From JABFSA01 sp963827515 (GTDB taxonomy: Bacteria; Acidobacteriota; Vicinamibacteria; Vicinamibacterales; UBA2999), in NCBI GenBank assembly GCA_963827515.1, contig CAWHBF010000003.1, positions 186,001 through 250,000 on the forward strand: 64,000 bases of DNA, written 5' to 3'. The translations under genes and the position numbers were made by a program. Shown here piece after piece: positions 52,846 through 63,127 of this stretch. The notes below the pieces were generated by a model. The model did no database searches, was not told the origin of the DNA, and was given only the letters and a program-made list of their open reading frames with translations. The first letter of the stretch is position 1; every line of letters starts with the position of its first letter.

Positions 52846-54248
52846 AGCCACGTATTCTGGTTATCGACGACGAGGCGGCCATCCGGGACTCGGTGAGGAT
52901 GATCCTCGAGTACGAGAACTACGACTGCATCAGTGCCTCGTCTGGACCCGAAGGCCTTGCCATCCTCAAGAAGGACCAGCCGGACATGGTGGTCCTCGAC
53001 ATCAAGATGCCCGGGATGAGCGGCCTGGAGGCCCTGAGCGAGATTCGCAAAGTGGATGAATCGGTGCCCGTGACGATGATGTCAGGGCACGGCACGGTGG
53101 CTGACGCGATGCAGGCCACGCGGCTCGGCGCCTTTGACTTCATCGAAAAGCCGTTCACGAGCGAACGGGTGCTCGTCACCGTGGCGAAGGGCCTCGAGGT
53201 CCGTCAGCTCAAGCGAGAGAACCGCGAGCTCAAGCTCGCCATGGAGGCGAGGTACGAAATCGTGGGCGACAGCCCCGCACTGCGAACGGTCTTGGACGCG
53301 GTGAGGAAGGCCGCACCAACCAACGCCACCGTGCTCCTGACAGGAGAGAGCGGTGTGGGCAAGGAACTTGTGGCCCGTACGGTGCACCGGAACAGTGCCC
53401 GTGCAGGGCAGCGATTCGTCCAGGTGAACTGCGCGGCCATTCCCGAGGAGCTCATCGAGTCGGAGCTCTTCGGACATGAAAAGGGCTCCTTCACGGGCGC
53501 CACCGAGAAACAGATTGGCAAGTTCGAGCAGGCCGACCACGGCACAATTTTCCTGGACGAAGTCGGCGACATGAGCCCGAAGACGCAGGCCAAGGTTCTC
53601 AGGGTGCTCCAGGAGCAGGAAGTGGAGCGGCTGGGCTCGGCCCGCACGATCAAGGTGGACGTCAGAGTCATCGCCGCCACGAACAAGAACCTCGAGGACG
53701 CAATCTCGCGCGGAGAGTTTCGCGAGGACCTCTACTTCCGCCTCAACGTGATTCCCATCGTCGTGCCGCCGCTGCGCGAGCGGCGTGCCGATATCCCCCT
53801 CCTCGTACAGCATCTCGCCGCCCGGACGAGCGAGGAGCACAATCTCAAGCCCAAGAAGTTCGATCCGCGGGCCTTGGAGGCTCTACAGCGTTATCGATGG
53901 CGGGGCAACATCCGCGAGCTGCGCAACACGGTCGAGCGGCTGATGATCATGGCCGCGGGTGATGTCGTGCGCTTCGAGGATCTGGCTCCCGACCTCCGCG
54001 GCGCTGCGCCAGTCGCACCGCCCCCGGCCGACACGCCCCTCGCAGCCACCACGCCGTCTCAGAACTCCGTTTCGTCTGCGGGCACTCTGCGAGAGTTCAA
54101 GGACACAGCCGAGCGTGCGTTCCTCGTGCAAAAACTGCGAGAGAACGGCTGGAACATCTCAAAGACCGCCGACGTGATCGATACGCCCCGGAGCAATCTC
54201 TACAAGAAGCTCGAGCAGTACGGCATCAAGCAGGAGAGCGACGGCTGA
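52842..54248 (+). CDS. Sigma-54-dependent response regulator (NtrC family)
   Basis: A 468-residue protein. Receiver domain (ILVIDDEAAIRDSVRMILE; phospho-Asp in MVVLDIKMPGMSG; KPF near residue 105). AAA+ domain: LLTGESGVGKELVA Walker A, GSFTGA loop that contacts sigma-54, and GTIFLDEVGDMSPKTQAKVLRVLQE. Then a Pro/Ala linker and a Fis-type HTH (LRENGWNISKTADVIDTPRSNLYKKLEQYGI). TTG start overlaps the protease stop. No histidine kinase is adjacent. It presumably activates -24/-12 promoters; none was clearly seen here. Confidence 0.94.
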   Translation: MKPRILVIDDEAAIRDSVRMILEYENYDCISASSGPEGLAILKKDQPDMVVLDIKMPGMSGLEALSEIRKVDESVPVTMMSGHGTVADAMQATRLGAFDFIEKPFTSERVLVTVAKGLEVRQLKRENRELKLAMEARYEIVGDSPALRTVLDAVRKAAPTNATVLLTGESGVGKELVARTVHRNSARAGQRFVQVNCAAIPEELIESELFGHEKGSFTGATEKQIGKFEQADHGTIFLDEVGDMSPKTQAKVLRVLQEQEVERLGSARTIKVDVRVIAATNKNLEDAISRGEFREDLYFRLNVIPIVVPPLRERRADIPLLVQHLAARTSEEHNLKPKKFDPRALEALQRYRWRGNIRELRNTVERLMIMAAGDVVRFEDLAPDLRGAAPVAPPPADTPLAATTPSQNSVSSAGTLREFKDTAERAFLVQKLRENGWNISKTADVIDTPRSNLYKKLEQYGIKQESDG

Positions 54249-54260
54249 CGCGACGACCTC

Positions 54261-54339
54261 GAACCGAACCCGACTCCCCTGAACCCTGCCGAACCGAACC
54301 TGAACACGAACCGAGCACCGAGAAGACAGAAGCGTGAAC
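54261..54339. repeat. Interspersed palindrome family 1, copy C (right half)
   Basis: The right arm (54296-54339) is present with GAACCTGAACACGAACCGAG and the end GAAGCGTGAAC. The left arm is missing or eroded to GAAC-rich short repeats (54261-54295). It sits between the response regulator and rnpB, oriented with its conserved end toward rnpB. Confidence 0.7.
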
Positions 54340-54358
54340 GATACGTAATAATCAGTTC

Positions 54359-54810
54359 GTCGCAGTCGGCCAGATGACCGCTGCTTCGGCCAACCGTGGG
54401 TAACTGCGAAGTGGCCGGGGGAGAGGAAAGTCCGAACTCCGAAGGGCAGTGCGCCGGGTAACGCCCGGGCAGGGTAACTTGACGGACCAGTGGCACAGAA
54501 AATATACCGCCTCGGGTAACTGAGGTAAGGGTGAAAAGGTGCGGTAAGAGCGCACCGCGTCCGTGGCAACACGGATGGCAGGCAAAACCCCGCACGGAGC
54601 AAAACCAAATAGGGTGGCGATTGACGTGCCCGGCGCATCGTGCGTCGGTACAGTCAGGGAGGACGGCCCGTCCAAAGCCACCGGGTAGGTTGCTGGATCC
54701 TGCGAGCGATTGCAGGACTAGAGGAATGGTCGTCCCGCCGATGCTCAGCGGCGCCGCAAGGCGCGGCGGAGTAAAGGCGGACAGAATTCGGCTTACCGGC
54801 TGACTGCGAC
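54359..54810 (+). ncRNA. rnpB: RNase P RNA, bacterial class A
   Basis: The ends pair as helix P1 (GTCGCAGTC at 54359 with GACTGCGAC at 54802-54810). The universally conserved core is present: GAGAGGAAAGTCCGAACTCC near the 5' side, GGGTGAAAAGGTGCGGTAAGAGCGCACC, GGCAGGCAAAACCCC, and the 3' ACAGAATTCGGCTTAC. The RNA cleaves 5' leaders from pre-tRNAs. At about 452 nt it is on the long side of class A RNAs. Ends are set by P1 and may be off by a few bases. Confidence 0.95.
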
Positions 54811-54822
54811 ACTTTATCTGAC

Positions 54823-54840
54823 GTCCGCCTGAAGGCGGAC
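54823..54840. repeat. Short perfect palindrome after rnpB
   Basis: GTCCGCCT-GAAGGCGGAC type hairpin (GTCCGCCTGAAGGCGGAC), 12 bp beyond P1 of rnpB and 15 bp before the epimerase ATG. It resembles the stem of the family 2 elements but lacks the GTAGAGCG head. It may trim or end the rnpB transcript; there is no T-run. Confidence 0.6.
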
Positions 54841-54855
54841 ACTACGGTTGTCACT

Positions 54856-55800
<945 letters not shown>

Positions 55801-56062
55801 AATCCCCCAGCAGCATCTCCTTCGACGCCCTAAAACGCGAGCGGAGTATATCCAACAAGGACTAGCGAATCGTGCGCGCGATCCATTTGCGTGCGCGTGC
55901 GACAGCGTTGGTCAGTGGATCTCGAACCTGTAATCAGCGCGCTCGCTCTAGTCAAGCAATGACCGTTTTTTCCAAGGCTTTCTCGACACATCATTTCGGC
56001 ACCCTTGTTGCCGTTGCGAAAGGTGGTGAACCTCTCATTACATCCATCGAGGGAGCAATCGC
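55801..56062. other. Intergenic region, 262 bp
   Basis: No ORF with family similarity, no hairpin with a T-run and no clear promoter pair. TGTGCGATCC-like and GCGTGCGCG stretches are unstructured. The receiver-PilZ gene starts at GTG 56063 after GGGAGCAAT. Confidence 0.3.
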
Positions 56063-56731
56063 GTGGCGCACATACTCGTTGTCTCGACCAAGGGAGAAAA
56101 ATCTACGGCGATGGTGAGCTTGTTGGAGGCCAGCGGTCACAGCGTGGTCTTCGCCCTTGACTTCGACGCCGCCGTCAAAGCCCTCCTCGAACAGCCGCCC
56201 GATCTGCTCATAGCGGACGTTCGGCTGGACGCCTACAACGGTTTACATCTGGCCGCCATTTGCCAGAGTGATTACCCGACGACATCGATGATGCTGTTGG
56301 ACACAAGAGACGACAGGATCACGAAAACGGAGGCGCGCCGGCTTAGAGCCGCGTACCTCGTCGAGCCGATCGCGGACGCGGAGCTGCTGGCGCACGTCTC
56401 GCGGGCGACCGTGGTCACCCAGGTTCCACATCGACGATGGCCCCGAAAGCACCCGGCCGTGGGACTCATCGCGCAGGTCGCGGAGAGAGCCGCCCGGCTG
56501 GTGGATTTGAGCTATGGCGGTTTTCGCCTCGAAATCCCGGGGCTCGATAAGCTCCCCTCCGGCTTTGAAGTGGCGCTTCCGAGCTTTGGCGTGGCCATCC
56601 GCGCCAAGTCGGTCTGGACTCGTCACGCGCCTTCCGGCTCGTTCTGGTGCGGTGCGGAGCTGTCGGATTCCGACATTCACAACACGATCGTGTGGCGACA
56701 CATCGTCGATACTGTCGCCGCGCAAGCCTGA
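56063..56731 (+). CDS. Degenerate receiver domain fused to a PilZ c-di-GMP-binding domain
   Basis: A 222-residue protein. Residues 1-120 are a CheY-like fold (MAHILVVSTKGEKSTAMVSLLEASGHSVVFALDFDAAVKALLEQPPDLLIADVRLDAYNG). The Asp of LLIADVRL is kept, but the acidic pair after strand 1 is STKGE and the conserved Lys is lost (YLVEPIAD). Residues ~132-215 are PilZ-like, with HRRWPRKHPAVGLI (RxxxR region) and VDLSYGGFRLEI (D/NxSxxG). It would bind c-di-GMP and act as an effector. The diguanylate cyclase gene follows 36 bp downstream. Confidence 0.78.
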   Translation: MAHILVVSTKGEKSTAMVSLLEASGHSVVFALDFDAAVKALLEQPPDLLIADVRLDAYNGLHLAAICQSDYPTTSMMLLDTRDDRITKTEARRLRAAYLVEPIADAELLAHVSRATVVTQVPHRRWPRKHPAVGLIAQVAERAARLVDLSYGGFRLEIPGLDKLPSGFEVALPSFGVAIRAKSVWTRHAPSGSFWCGAELSDSDIHNTIVWRHIVDTVAAQA

Positions 56732-56767
56732 GACCGATCACCTCATACCCTGCGCGGGCCGTTTTGC

Positions 56768-59675
56768 ATGAAGGAGGGCGGAGTGCAGCCGCCTGACGGG
56801 ATAGAACACAGTCGTAGCGCCACCGCGGTGGCCGGACTCGCCGCGCAGTTGAGAGCGGTGTCACGGTCGCTCGCCGTCGCGATCTTCCTGCTTGCGGGAC
56901 TGGTCCTCGTCGGTCGTCTAGCGGACCGTGCTCTTCCTGCGTTCGTGGAGGCAGTCACGTTCTCCACGACCTCCGCCTGGCTGCTGCTGCTATCGAGTCT
57001 CGCCATACGGCTCGACGACGCTCGGGGCGGCTCCCTGCGGAAATACAGTCGTCTATGCGCTGTCGGCACGCTCGTGGGCGCGGTAGTCGGCATGGGCGCG
57101 TTGGAGGGCCACAATTTCGCCGCTGCCGCCCACATCGGTCTCGGCCTGAATGACGGCTCGTTCATGTCTCTACAGGCCGGCGGGTCGTTCGTACTGCTGG
57201 GGCTCAGTCTGCTGCTCCTGGATTGGGAGACCCGCTCTGGTGTCAGGCCGGCACAGGTACGCGGCACTCATGGCGGCGAGCATCGGCCTCGTCACGGTAC
57301 TGGGCTACCTGAACAGCGTCCCAGCCCTTTACAAAGCTGACATCTTCCATCCCATTTCGATCCATGAAGCGATCGGCGTGTTTCTGCTCGCCGGAGCCGT
57401 GCTCACGGCGCGCCCCGAGCAGGGGATTCTGCGCGTGGTCATCAGTGACACAGCCGGTGGATTTCTCGCCCGTAGTGCTCCGGCGGTTGTTGTCGCGGTG
57501 CCGATGGCGGTGGGATGGTTCGCCCTCAAGGGCCAACGCCTGGATTGGTACGGCGACGCGGCAGCGATCTCCATTCTCGTCTTTGCGACGACAGTCTTCT
57601 TCTCGATCCTCATCCTTCGGGTCGCTCGGACACTCGACAGGGCTGACCTGCGGCACGCACGGGCTGAAGGTCTGCTGCGGCTCCGTGCGCGCCAGCGCGC
57701 GGCAATCGCCGAACTCAGCCAGCGGGCGCTCTCAGGAGCGGATTCGCCAACGCTGGCCAGAGAGGCCGTCCATCTGATCGTGGACGCCCTGCGTGTGACC
57801 GGGGGAGAGTTCCTAGGGATCGACGAAGAGGAGGGACCTCTCGTCGTGCAGGTTGGGATGCGCTCGGAGTTCAGTGGCGGCGCGGACCAATCGCCCTTGG
57901 CGGCCCGCGTCATGGTCTCGGGCCAGCCAACCGTGATCCAGCCAACCGCGATCGAGGACCTGCGGGACGACCATCGGCTCCGGGAGCCCCGGCTCGACGC
58001 GCTCGGAGTCGTCAGCGCCGCGCTGATCCCAGTCCTGAGCTCGAGTCAAATGTACGGGGTGCTGGCGGCCTACGCCACGGAGCCTCGGTCGTTCACTGAA
58101 GACGACGTCCACCTCATGCAAACCGTGGCCGGCATTCTGGCCGCCGCTCGAGACCGCGCCCTGGCGGAGACTGCCCTCCGGCTGTCGGAACAGAAGTTCT
58201 CGGGTCTCTTTCGCTCCTCACCAGACGCGATAGCTGTCGTCACGATGGACGACGAACGTCTGCAGGAGGTCAACGATGGTTTCCTCCAGATGACCGGCTA
58301 CACCCGAGAGGAGGTGCTCGGCCAAGCGATCAAACAACTGGACCTGTGGAGCGAACCGCTAACGCTGCTCGGCGCCACGGATGACCACCCAGCCGTCCGC
58401 AACATGGAACTGCAATTCAAGACCCGGTCGGGCGATATCCGTACGGGCTTGTGCTCGACCGAGATCGTGACGCTGGCTGATGAGTCGTGCATGCTCATCG
58501 TCGTCCGGGACATCTCGGAGCGGAAACGCGTGCAGGCTGCCATTCAGGAAGCCAACGATCGGCTGGCCCGATGGGTCAACGAGCTCGAAGATCGCGGTCG
58601 CGAGATCTCAGTGCTCAGCGAGATGGGGGAGTTGCTGCAGAGCTGCGTCACCCCGGACGAGGCGTGCCGCATCAGCGTGAACGTCGCCCAGCAGTTGTTG
58701 CCCGGATCGTCGGGTGCGCTGTGCCTGTTCGTCGAGGGAGGTACGCTCCTCGAGGCTGTGGCCGTGTGGGGTGGGCTCTCGGCCGATGAAGCGGTGTTCA
58801 GTCCGGACGAGTGCTGGGCGCTGCGTCGAGGGCGGCCACATGCCGCCTCCGACCTCGACTCGGGCCCGGTGTGCGCGCACGTCAGGCACACACAGGCGCG
58901 CACCCATCTGTGTGTGCCGATGGTGGCCCAAAGCGAAGCGATCGGCGTGCTGCACGTGCGCCAGTCCGACCAGGCATTTCCAGGCGACACCATGCTGGCG
59001 TGGCTCAGTGAGCCGAAACAGCGTCTGGTCGTGGCCATCGCCGACCATACCGCGCTGGCACTCGCCAATTTGCGGCTGCGCGAAACACTTCGCAACCAGT
59101 CGATCAGAGACCAGCTGACTGGTTTGCACAATCGGCGCTACATGCACGAGGTGTTCGGACGCGAACTACTGCGGGCGAGGCGTGCCGAGTCCACAATCGG
59201 GCTGCTCCTGCTGGACCTCGACAAGTTCAAGGCGGTCAATGACACGCACGGCCATAGCGCGGGAGACGAGGTACTCAAGAAGGTGAGTCGTCTCCTTAAG
59301 ACTCAACTGCGGGCGGAAGACATCGTGTGTCGCTACGGCGGTGAAGAGTTCGTGCTCGTGCTGCCTCAGATGACGCTGCAGGCGACGCTGGAACGAGCGG
59401 AACAGATCCGCGAAGCCACCAAAGGGATCGTATTTTCGTACCGCGACTCCCGGATTGGCCCCATCTCCGTCTCGATCGGGGTGGCCCTTTTCCCCGAGCA
59501 CGGCGGCACGATCGACAGCCTTCTCAGCGCCGCCGATGCGGCGCTCTATCGAGCCAAGGCCAGACGTGGCGATTCGGTCGAGCTGGCGGTGGCGAACGCG
59601 CAGGGAGAGCTAGACCTGGTCATCCCAGCCGAAGACGAAGTCGGGATCGTCAGCCGCCGAAAGTCCCGCGAATAG
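56768..59675 (+). CDS. Membrane diguanylate cyclase with GAF, PAS, GAF and GGDEF domains, frameshift near 57248
   Basis: An N-terminal membrane region has about 8 helices (SLAVAIFLLAGLVLVGRL ... SIGLVTVLGYL ... AVVVAVPMAVGWFALKG). The reading frame changes at 57241-57256 (LLLDWETRSGVRPAQ into YAALMAASIGLV). Then come GAF-like (SGADSPTLAREAVHLIVDAL...), PAS (SEQKFSGLFRSSPDAIAVVTMDDERLQEVNDGFLQMTGYTREEVLG), a second GAF (CVTPDEACRISVNVAQQLL) and GGDEF domains. The GGDEF part has active site YGGEEFVLVLP, with an inhibitory RxxD (RAED) five residues before it. It makes c-di-GMP, probably read by the PilZ protein upstream. Restored length ~969 residues. Confidence 0.85.
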
Positions 59676-59748
59676 CACTGTGTCCGACGAACCGACCCTT
59701 CGTAGCGGGAAGTCAAGCCGCTCGACTGGGTGGCCGCTGGCGATACGC

Positions 59749-59754
59749 TACACT
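59749..59754 (+). promoter_or_regulatory. Candidate -10 element (TACACT) for the following lipoprotein
   Basis: TACACT ends 5 nt before ATG 59760. No -35 at normal spacing. Another instance of a hexamer almost touching the start codon. Confidence 0.35.
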
Positions 59755-59759
59755 GGCAC

Positions 59760-60443
59760 ATGCGGGCACCATGGCTGGGGCCTCTCGCGATAGCGACCAT
59801 CGTATCGGCCTGCGCTGTGTCGTGCGCACCAGATGCACGCGACGCTACGACGCGCCAGGAAACCAACGAAGCCCCCTCTGACGAACCAGGGCCGACCAAT
59901 CAGACGCTTAGACGGACCGTACCGCTGTCGCTCGAGGATCGGGCCGCTTGGCGGGCGGCGCTCGATTGGCCCGCGTCCTGCGAAGAAGCTTTTGAATCCA
60001 GCCGTGCAGGCCAGGATGGCGGCCTGGTGATTCGTGCGCTCGCTCCGCGCGTTTCGCTCGTTGAAGTGCTGTGCGCCGCGGGCACGTATCAACCATCACA
60101 CGTGTACGTGAAATACGACGAACAAGGTGCCTCTCCGATCTCGACCCTACTCGAGTTTCCCGTATTTCTGTCGGCCGACGAGACCCCGCCTCAGGCATCG
60201 CTCGAGACGGAGATCTGGGGCGAGTCGTCGCTGTCTTCCGACGGCCGAACGCTCTCGGTCCTCGCGTTCTCTCGTCAGATGGCCGACTGTGGGGTCTGGA
60301 GTCGGTATGCGATCGATGCCACGCGACCTCGACTCGTCGCAGCAGCCGCGCAGCTGCCGTGTCCGACGACACCAGGCCCCCCCGCGGAGTCCTCTGATGG
60401 CGACGCCCCTCGAGGCTGGCGTCCATTGTCCCTACCCACGTGA
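59760..60443 (+). CDS. Lipoprotein with DUF1176-like domain
   Basis: From ATG 59760, 227 residues. A lipoprotein signal (GPLAIATIVSACAVSCAPDA; two candidate Cys) is followed by a Thr/Pro/Glu linker. The ~170-residue beta-rich domain has RAAWRAALDWPASCEEAFESSR, VSLVEVLCAAGTYQPSHVYVKYDE, GRTLSVLAFSRQMADCGVWSRYAID. The paired Cys and the FSRxxxDCGxxxRY pattern resemble DUF1176. Location: periplasmic face of a membrane. Function unknown. It precedes the GH19-like gene by 7 bp, so they may be co-expressed. Confidence 0.65.
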   Translation: MRAPWLGPLAIATIVSACAVSCAPDARDATTRQETNEAPSDEPGPTNQTLRRTVPLSLEDRAAWRAALDWPASCEEAFESSRAGQDGGLVIRALAPRVSLVEVLCAAGTYQPSHVYVKYDEQGASPISTLLEFPVFLSADETPPQASLETEIWGESSLSSDGRTLSVLAFSRQMADCGVWSRYAIDATRPRLVAAAAQLPCPTTPGPPAESSDGDAPRGWRPLSLPT

Positions 60444-60450
60444 GGTGACC

Positions 60451-61056
60451 ATGCGCATCGATCACACAGCGTTCTTCAACGGCTATCGCAGTGCATACGG
60501 CAAGCTGACGCAGGGCGTCGTCTCCGGCCTCGAACTGCTGGGTCGGAACATGGAGGCCGACCCGGACCTGAAGAATCTTCAATGGGCGGCTTACATGCTG
60601 GCCACGGTCAAACACGAGTGCGCCGACACCTGGCAGCCCATCGTCGAGCGCGGGCCTCGGAGCTATTTCGACAAATACGAGACCGGCACGCCGATCGGCA
60701 GAAGATTGGGGAATGCGGAGCCTGGGGACGGCTGGAGGTATCGAGGCCGCGGATACGTGCAAATCACCGGCCGCGCCAACTACGCACGGCTCACGCACGT
60801 GCTGAAGCTGGGGCCCGAGGCCGACCTCGAGCTGGATCCGGAGCAGGCCCTGCGGCCTGCCATCGCGTATCAAATCATGTCGGTCGGCATGCGCAAGGGG
60901 CTCTTCACGGGGAAGAGGTTGGCGGACTACATCGGACCTGCCGGCTGCGACTATAAGAACGCACGACGAATCATCAACGGGCTGGACCAGGCAGCGCGAA
61001 TCGCCCAGTACGCCACGACGATCGAGGCGATCCTGCTCGGCGCGCTCGTGCCCTGA
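60451..61056 (+). CDS. GH19 chitinase/endolysin-like hydrolase
   Basis: From ATG 60451 (with GAGGTG before it), 201 residues: IDHTAFFNGYRSAYGKLTQGVVSGLELL, YMLATVKHECADTWQPI (candidate catalytic Glu in KHE), GDGWRYRGRGYVQITGRANYAR (the GRGxxQITGRxNY motif of GH19/phage lysozymes) and DYIGPAGCDYKNARRIINGLD. No signal peptide is visible. Such proteins cleave chitin-like or peptidoglycan beta-1,4 links and are often phage- or secretion-related, but no phage genes are near. The frame is open upstream to 60127; that extension overlaps the lipoprotein and is rejected. Confidence 0.82.
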   Translation: MRIDHTAFFNGYRSAYGKLTQGVVSGLELLGRNMEADPDLKNLQWAAYMLATVKHECADTWQPIVERGPRSYFDKYETGTPIGRRLGNAEPGDGWRYRGRGYVQITGRANYARLTHVLKLGPEADLELDPEQALRPAIAYQIMSVGMRKGLFTGKRLADYIGPAGCDYKNARRIINGLDQAARIAQYATTIEAILLGALVP

Positions 61057-61064
61057 CCTCGACA

Positions 61065-61187
61065 GACGCTGCCTGGATTGGCCCGGCCACGACGCAGCCG
61101 ATCGTTGAGTACCGCCAGCAGAACGGCGGATTCAAGAAGGTCGAGGATTTGCGAGAGGCTCGCGCGTTGACTTCGATTGGAGGTTGA
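61065..61187 (+). pseudogene. ComEA-type helix-hairpin-helix fragment
   Basis: The frame ending at the TGA 61185-61187 reads AAWIGPATTQPIVEYRQQNGGFKKVEDLREARALTSIGG. This is a near-consensus ComEA HhH unit (GIGPATAxAIVEYRxxNGGFxxVEDL) that loses similarity after VEDL. There is no start codon or upstream domain, so it is a relic of a DNA-uptake/binding gene placed 9 bp after the GH19-like gene. Confidence 0.6.
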
Positions 61188-61372
61188 CCTCCCATTAACA
61201 GTCCCTTACCCGACTCCCGCTTCAGCTGCTGAACGGCCTTCCCCAGATCCGCGCGCACGAGCTCTGCGTTGATTCGACAGCACTTTTGCATGCGCCGTGG
61301 TTCCATTTGCGGATGCCATGACACACGTCTGAGGTAAAATGTCTGACTTTCCCCTCCGATTGGAGCATCGTG
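61188..61372. other. Non-coding stretch before the next secreted gene
   Basis: No gene seen. A TAAAAT hexamer at about 61335-61340 lies 33 nt before ATG 61373 and may be a -10 box; GGAG lies closer to the start. Otherwise unremarkable. Confidence 0.3.
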
Positions 61373-62336
61373 ATGCGAAGGTCATTCCGCGATGTGGCGG
61401 ACCGGACGGTTGGTTCGTTAGTCGCCTTCCTCCTCTTGTGGACTCACACAGCGTCGGCCACCACGTACATGTCGGTCGAGCCGGTGCCGAACAGAGATGT
61501 CGTTGGTGAGGACAACCTCGCCGCGATTCGCAGCATCGGGTACGCCAACCTCGAGCGTTGGAGTCAGCGACTGCTCGACGAGTGTCGCGTCGTCGACTCG
61601 GTGATCGACGCGCTGTCGGACAATGGGGCCATCAGCTCGATCACATCTACTAACACGCACGCTGTCGTTGCTGCCGGCGGCTTCGAGGGCGGCACGAACC
61701 CATCGTTCGTGTTCACGGTGCAGGACTCAGGAGCAGGCTCGGTGACCGAGGCGGACGTCGACGTGCTCGGCAACGCGCTTGGCTACGTGTTGAATCAGGG
61801 CGCCACGACGCATTTCAGCCCGGACAACTTCAAGGCCTACGCGTTCCCGCTCGACTACGCCCTCGTGACATTCTCGGGAACGTTGAGCGGCGCCGAAGCG
61901 CAAGCGTTCTTCGAGCACTTGGGCACGATCGACGAGGCGTTGTTCAGCGGCCTGTTCGCCGGGTTCACGCAGATCGATCTCGCCGGCTCACTGAGGAACA
62001 ACTCGATGCTGTTTCTCCAGCCGGCCGTGAGCAAGCGGCGTTTCATCTCGGGTCTCTCGACGGCGGTGGAGGACGATCCGCGCCCGTCGGTACTCACCGC
62101 TCAAGAACAATGGCGCGCCGACGACGGCGCGGGCGGGCGTTGCGTTTCCCGGCAACGACTGGATCATGTTTCCAGAAGGGGATCAGTATCTGGCGAATGT
62201 CGGCGGCTCCGCTCAGTTACTGAGCGAGCTTGCGGCCCTCCGGCAACAACATCTGGCCGCCGTGGAAAGCTTGCTGGAGGCGATCGAGGGGGAAGAGGTC
62301 GAGGAGCACGTCGCGCAGTTCACGTGTCCAAATTGA
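61373..62336 (+). CDS. Secreted protein of unknown family, frameshift near 62135
   Basis: Signal peptide (RTVGSLVAFLLLWTHTASA), then TYMSVEPVPNRDVVGEDNLAAIRSIGYANLERWSQRLLDECRVVDSVIDALSDNGAI and a globular part with VTEADVDVLGNALGYVLNQGATTHFSPDNFKAYAFPLDYALVTFSG. After QEQWRADDGAG the frame moves, and VAFPGNDWIMFPEGDQYLANVGGSAQLLSELAALRQQHLAAVESLLEAIEGEEVEEHVAQFTCPN runs to the stop at 62336. The tail ends in an acidic coiled helix. Restored length ~321 residues. I do not recognise the family. Confidence 0.65.
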
Positions 62337-62508
62337 GGGCGATGGGTCGGGCCGGAGATGTAAGCCAGTCCCTTCGACTGGCGTCGCGGCGCATGTCCTT
62401 GCGCCAGTCGAATCAGCGGAGACTGCAACGCGGGACCAGCGTCCGGCACGCTCTGTCACGGGGACCCTGCTCGCGGGGACATAAGTCGAACACCCAGTAC
62501 AAACGCGC
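62337..62508. other. Non-coding stretch, no feature seen
   Basis: The frame of the upstream gene stays open through it, but the translation is Arg/Ser-rich and family-free, as expected of a shadow. One inverted piece, CTTCGACTGGCG...CGCCAGTCGAA (about 62372-62412), could form a hairpin. Confidence 0.3.
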
Positions 62509-62649
62509 CTAAGACGAAACTCTTTTCGCCTTCGCCCACGTTCGGACGCGACGCACCACCCAGAGGCCAAGCGTCCACTTCAAGATCAGGTACGCGATGC
62601 CCCATATCAGGAACTGAGGGTCGGCGAGAGCATCCATAGCGACAGACAT
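62509..62649 (-). CDS. Small predicted membrane protein (46 residues)
   Basis: Reads MSVAMDALADPQFLIWGIAYLILKWTLGLWVVRRVRTWAKAKRVSS: one hydrophobic helix (FLIWGIAYLILKWTLGLWVV) followed by a strongly basic tail, a positive-inside topology. No clear ribosome-binding site and no recognised family, so it may be chance. It is listed because the length, charge pattern and composition look protein-like and nothing else occupies the stretch. Confidence 0.4.
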   Translation of the reverse strand: MSVAMDALADPQFLIWGIAYLILKWTLGLWVVRRVRTWAKAKRVSS

Positions 62650-63127
62650 TTCAGTTCGACGCGCAGACCTACCGCGCGAATATTCATCTACGGCTAATAA
62701 CGACGATAGGACGTTTGTAGAACAGTACGGAGGCCGCCACGCCTATTCGGGCCTCCGTACAAGACGATGAGCACACTCTCGCCACAGTGGCGAGCAGCTG
62801 ATGATTCGTGAAGCGTGGTCTGTGCGCGCCAGGACGATCGGCTGCAGCGTGAGTGTTCGTCGAGCACTAATCCGCATGGACTGCGATCGTACGCGCGCCT
62901 GTCGGCGCTCGTGAAGGGCCATGGGAGACGTTTCTGCGGATGTGTCGGCGGCGAGCAGGATTCCGGTGCTGAGACAGCGGAGTTGTCACACGCCGAATTC
63001 GAAGGACCGATGGCGTGCACGCCAGATCGCCCAGTAGCCACGAAAGTACTCTCGGTAGGTCGCCAAGGGTTTAGTGATTGCGGGAGCGCCTCGCTAACGC
63101 CCTGGCGGTGGGCGCAGGCGCTGGGCG
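62650..63127. other. Non-coding or heavily degraded region, ~480 bp
   Basis: Reading frames here are short and have Arg/Ser/Cys-biased translations without family resemblance. A short inverted repeat, GGAGGCC...GGCCTCC (62730-62757), could be a terminator-like stem. GC is lower and codon bias weak. I see no gene. Confidence 0.35.

Noticed and set aside
51319..52851. 510-residue minus-strand open frame
   Set aside because: Antisense to the HtrA-like protease; no domain resemblance.
60127..60450. Longer N-terminus for the GH19-like gene
   Set aside because: Overlaps the preceding lipoprotein in another frame and is Arg/Ser-rich; ATG 60451 has a ribosome-binding site.
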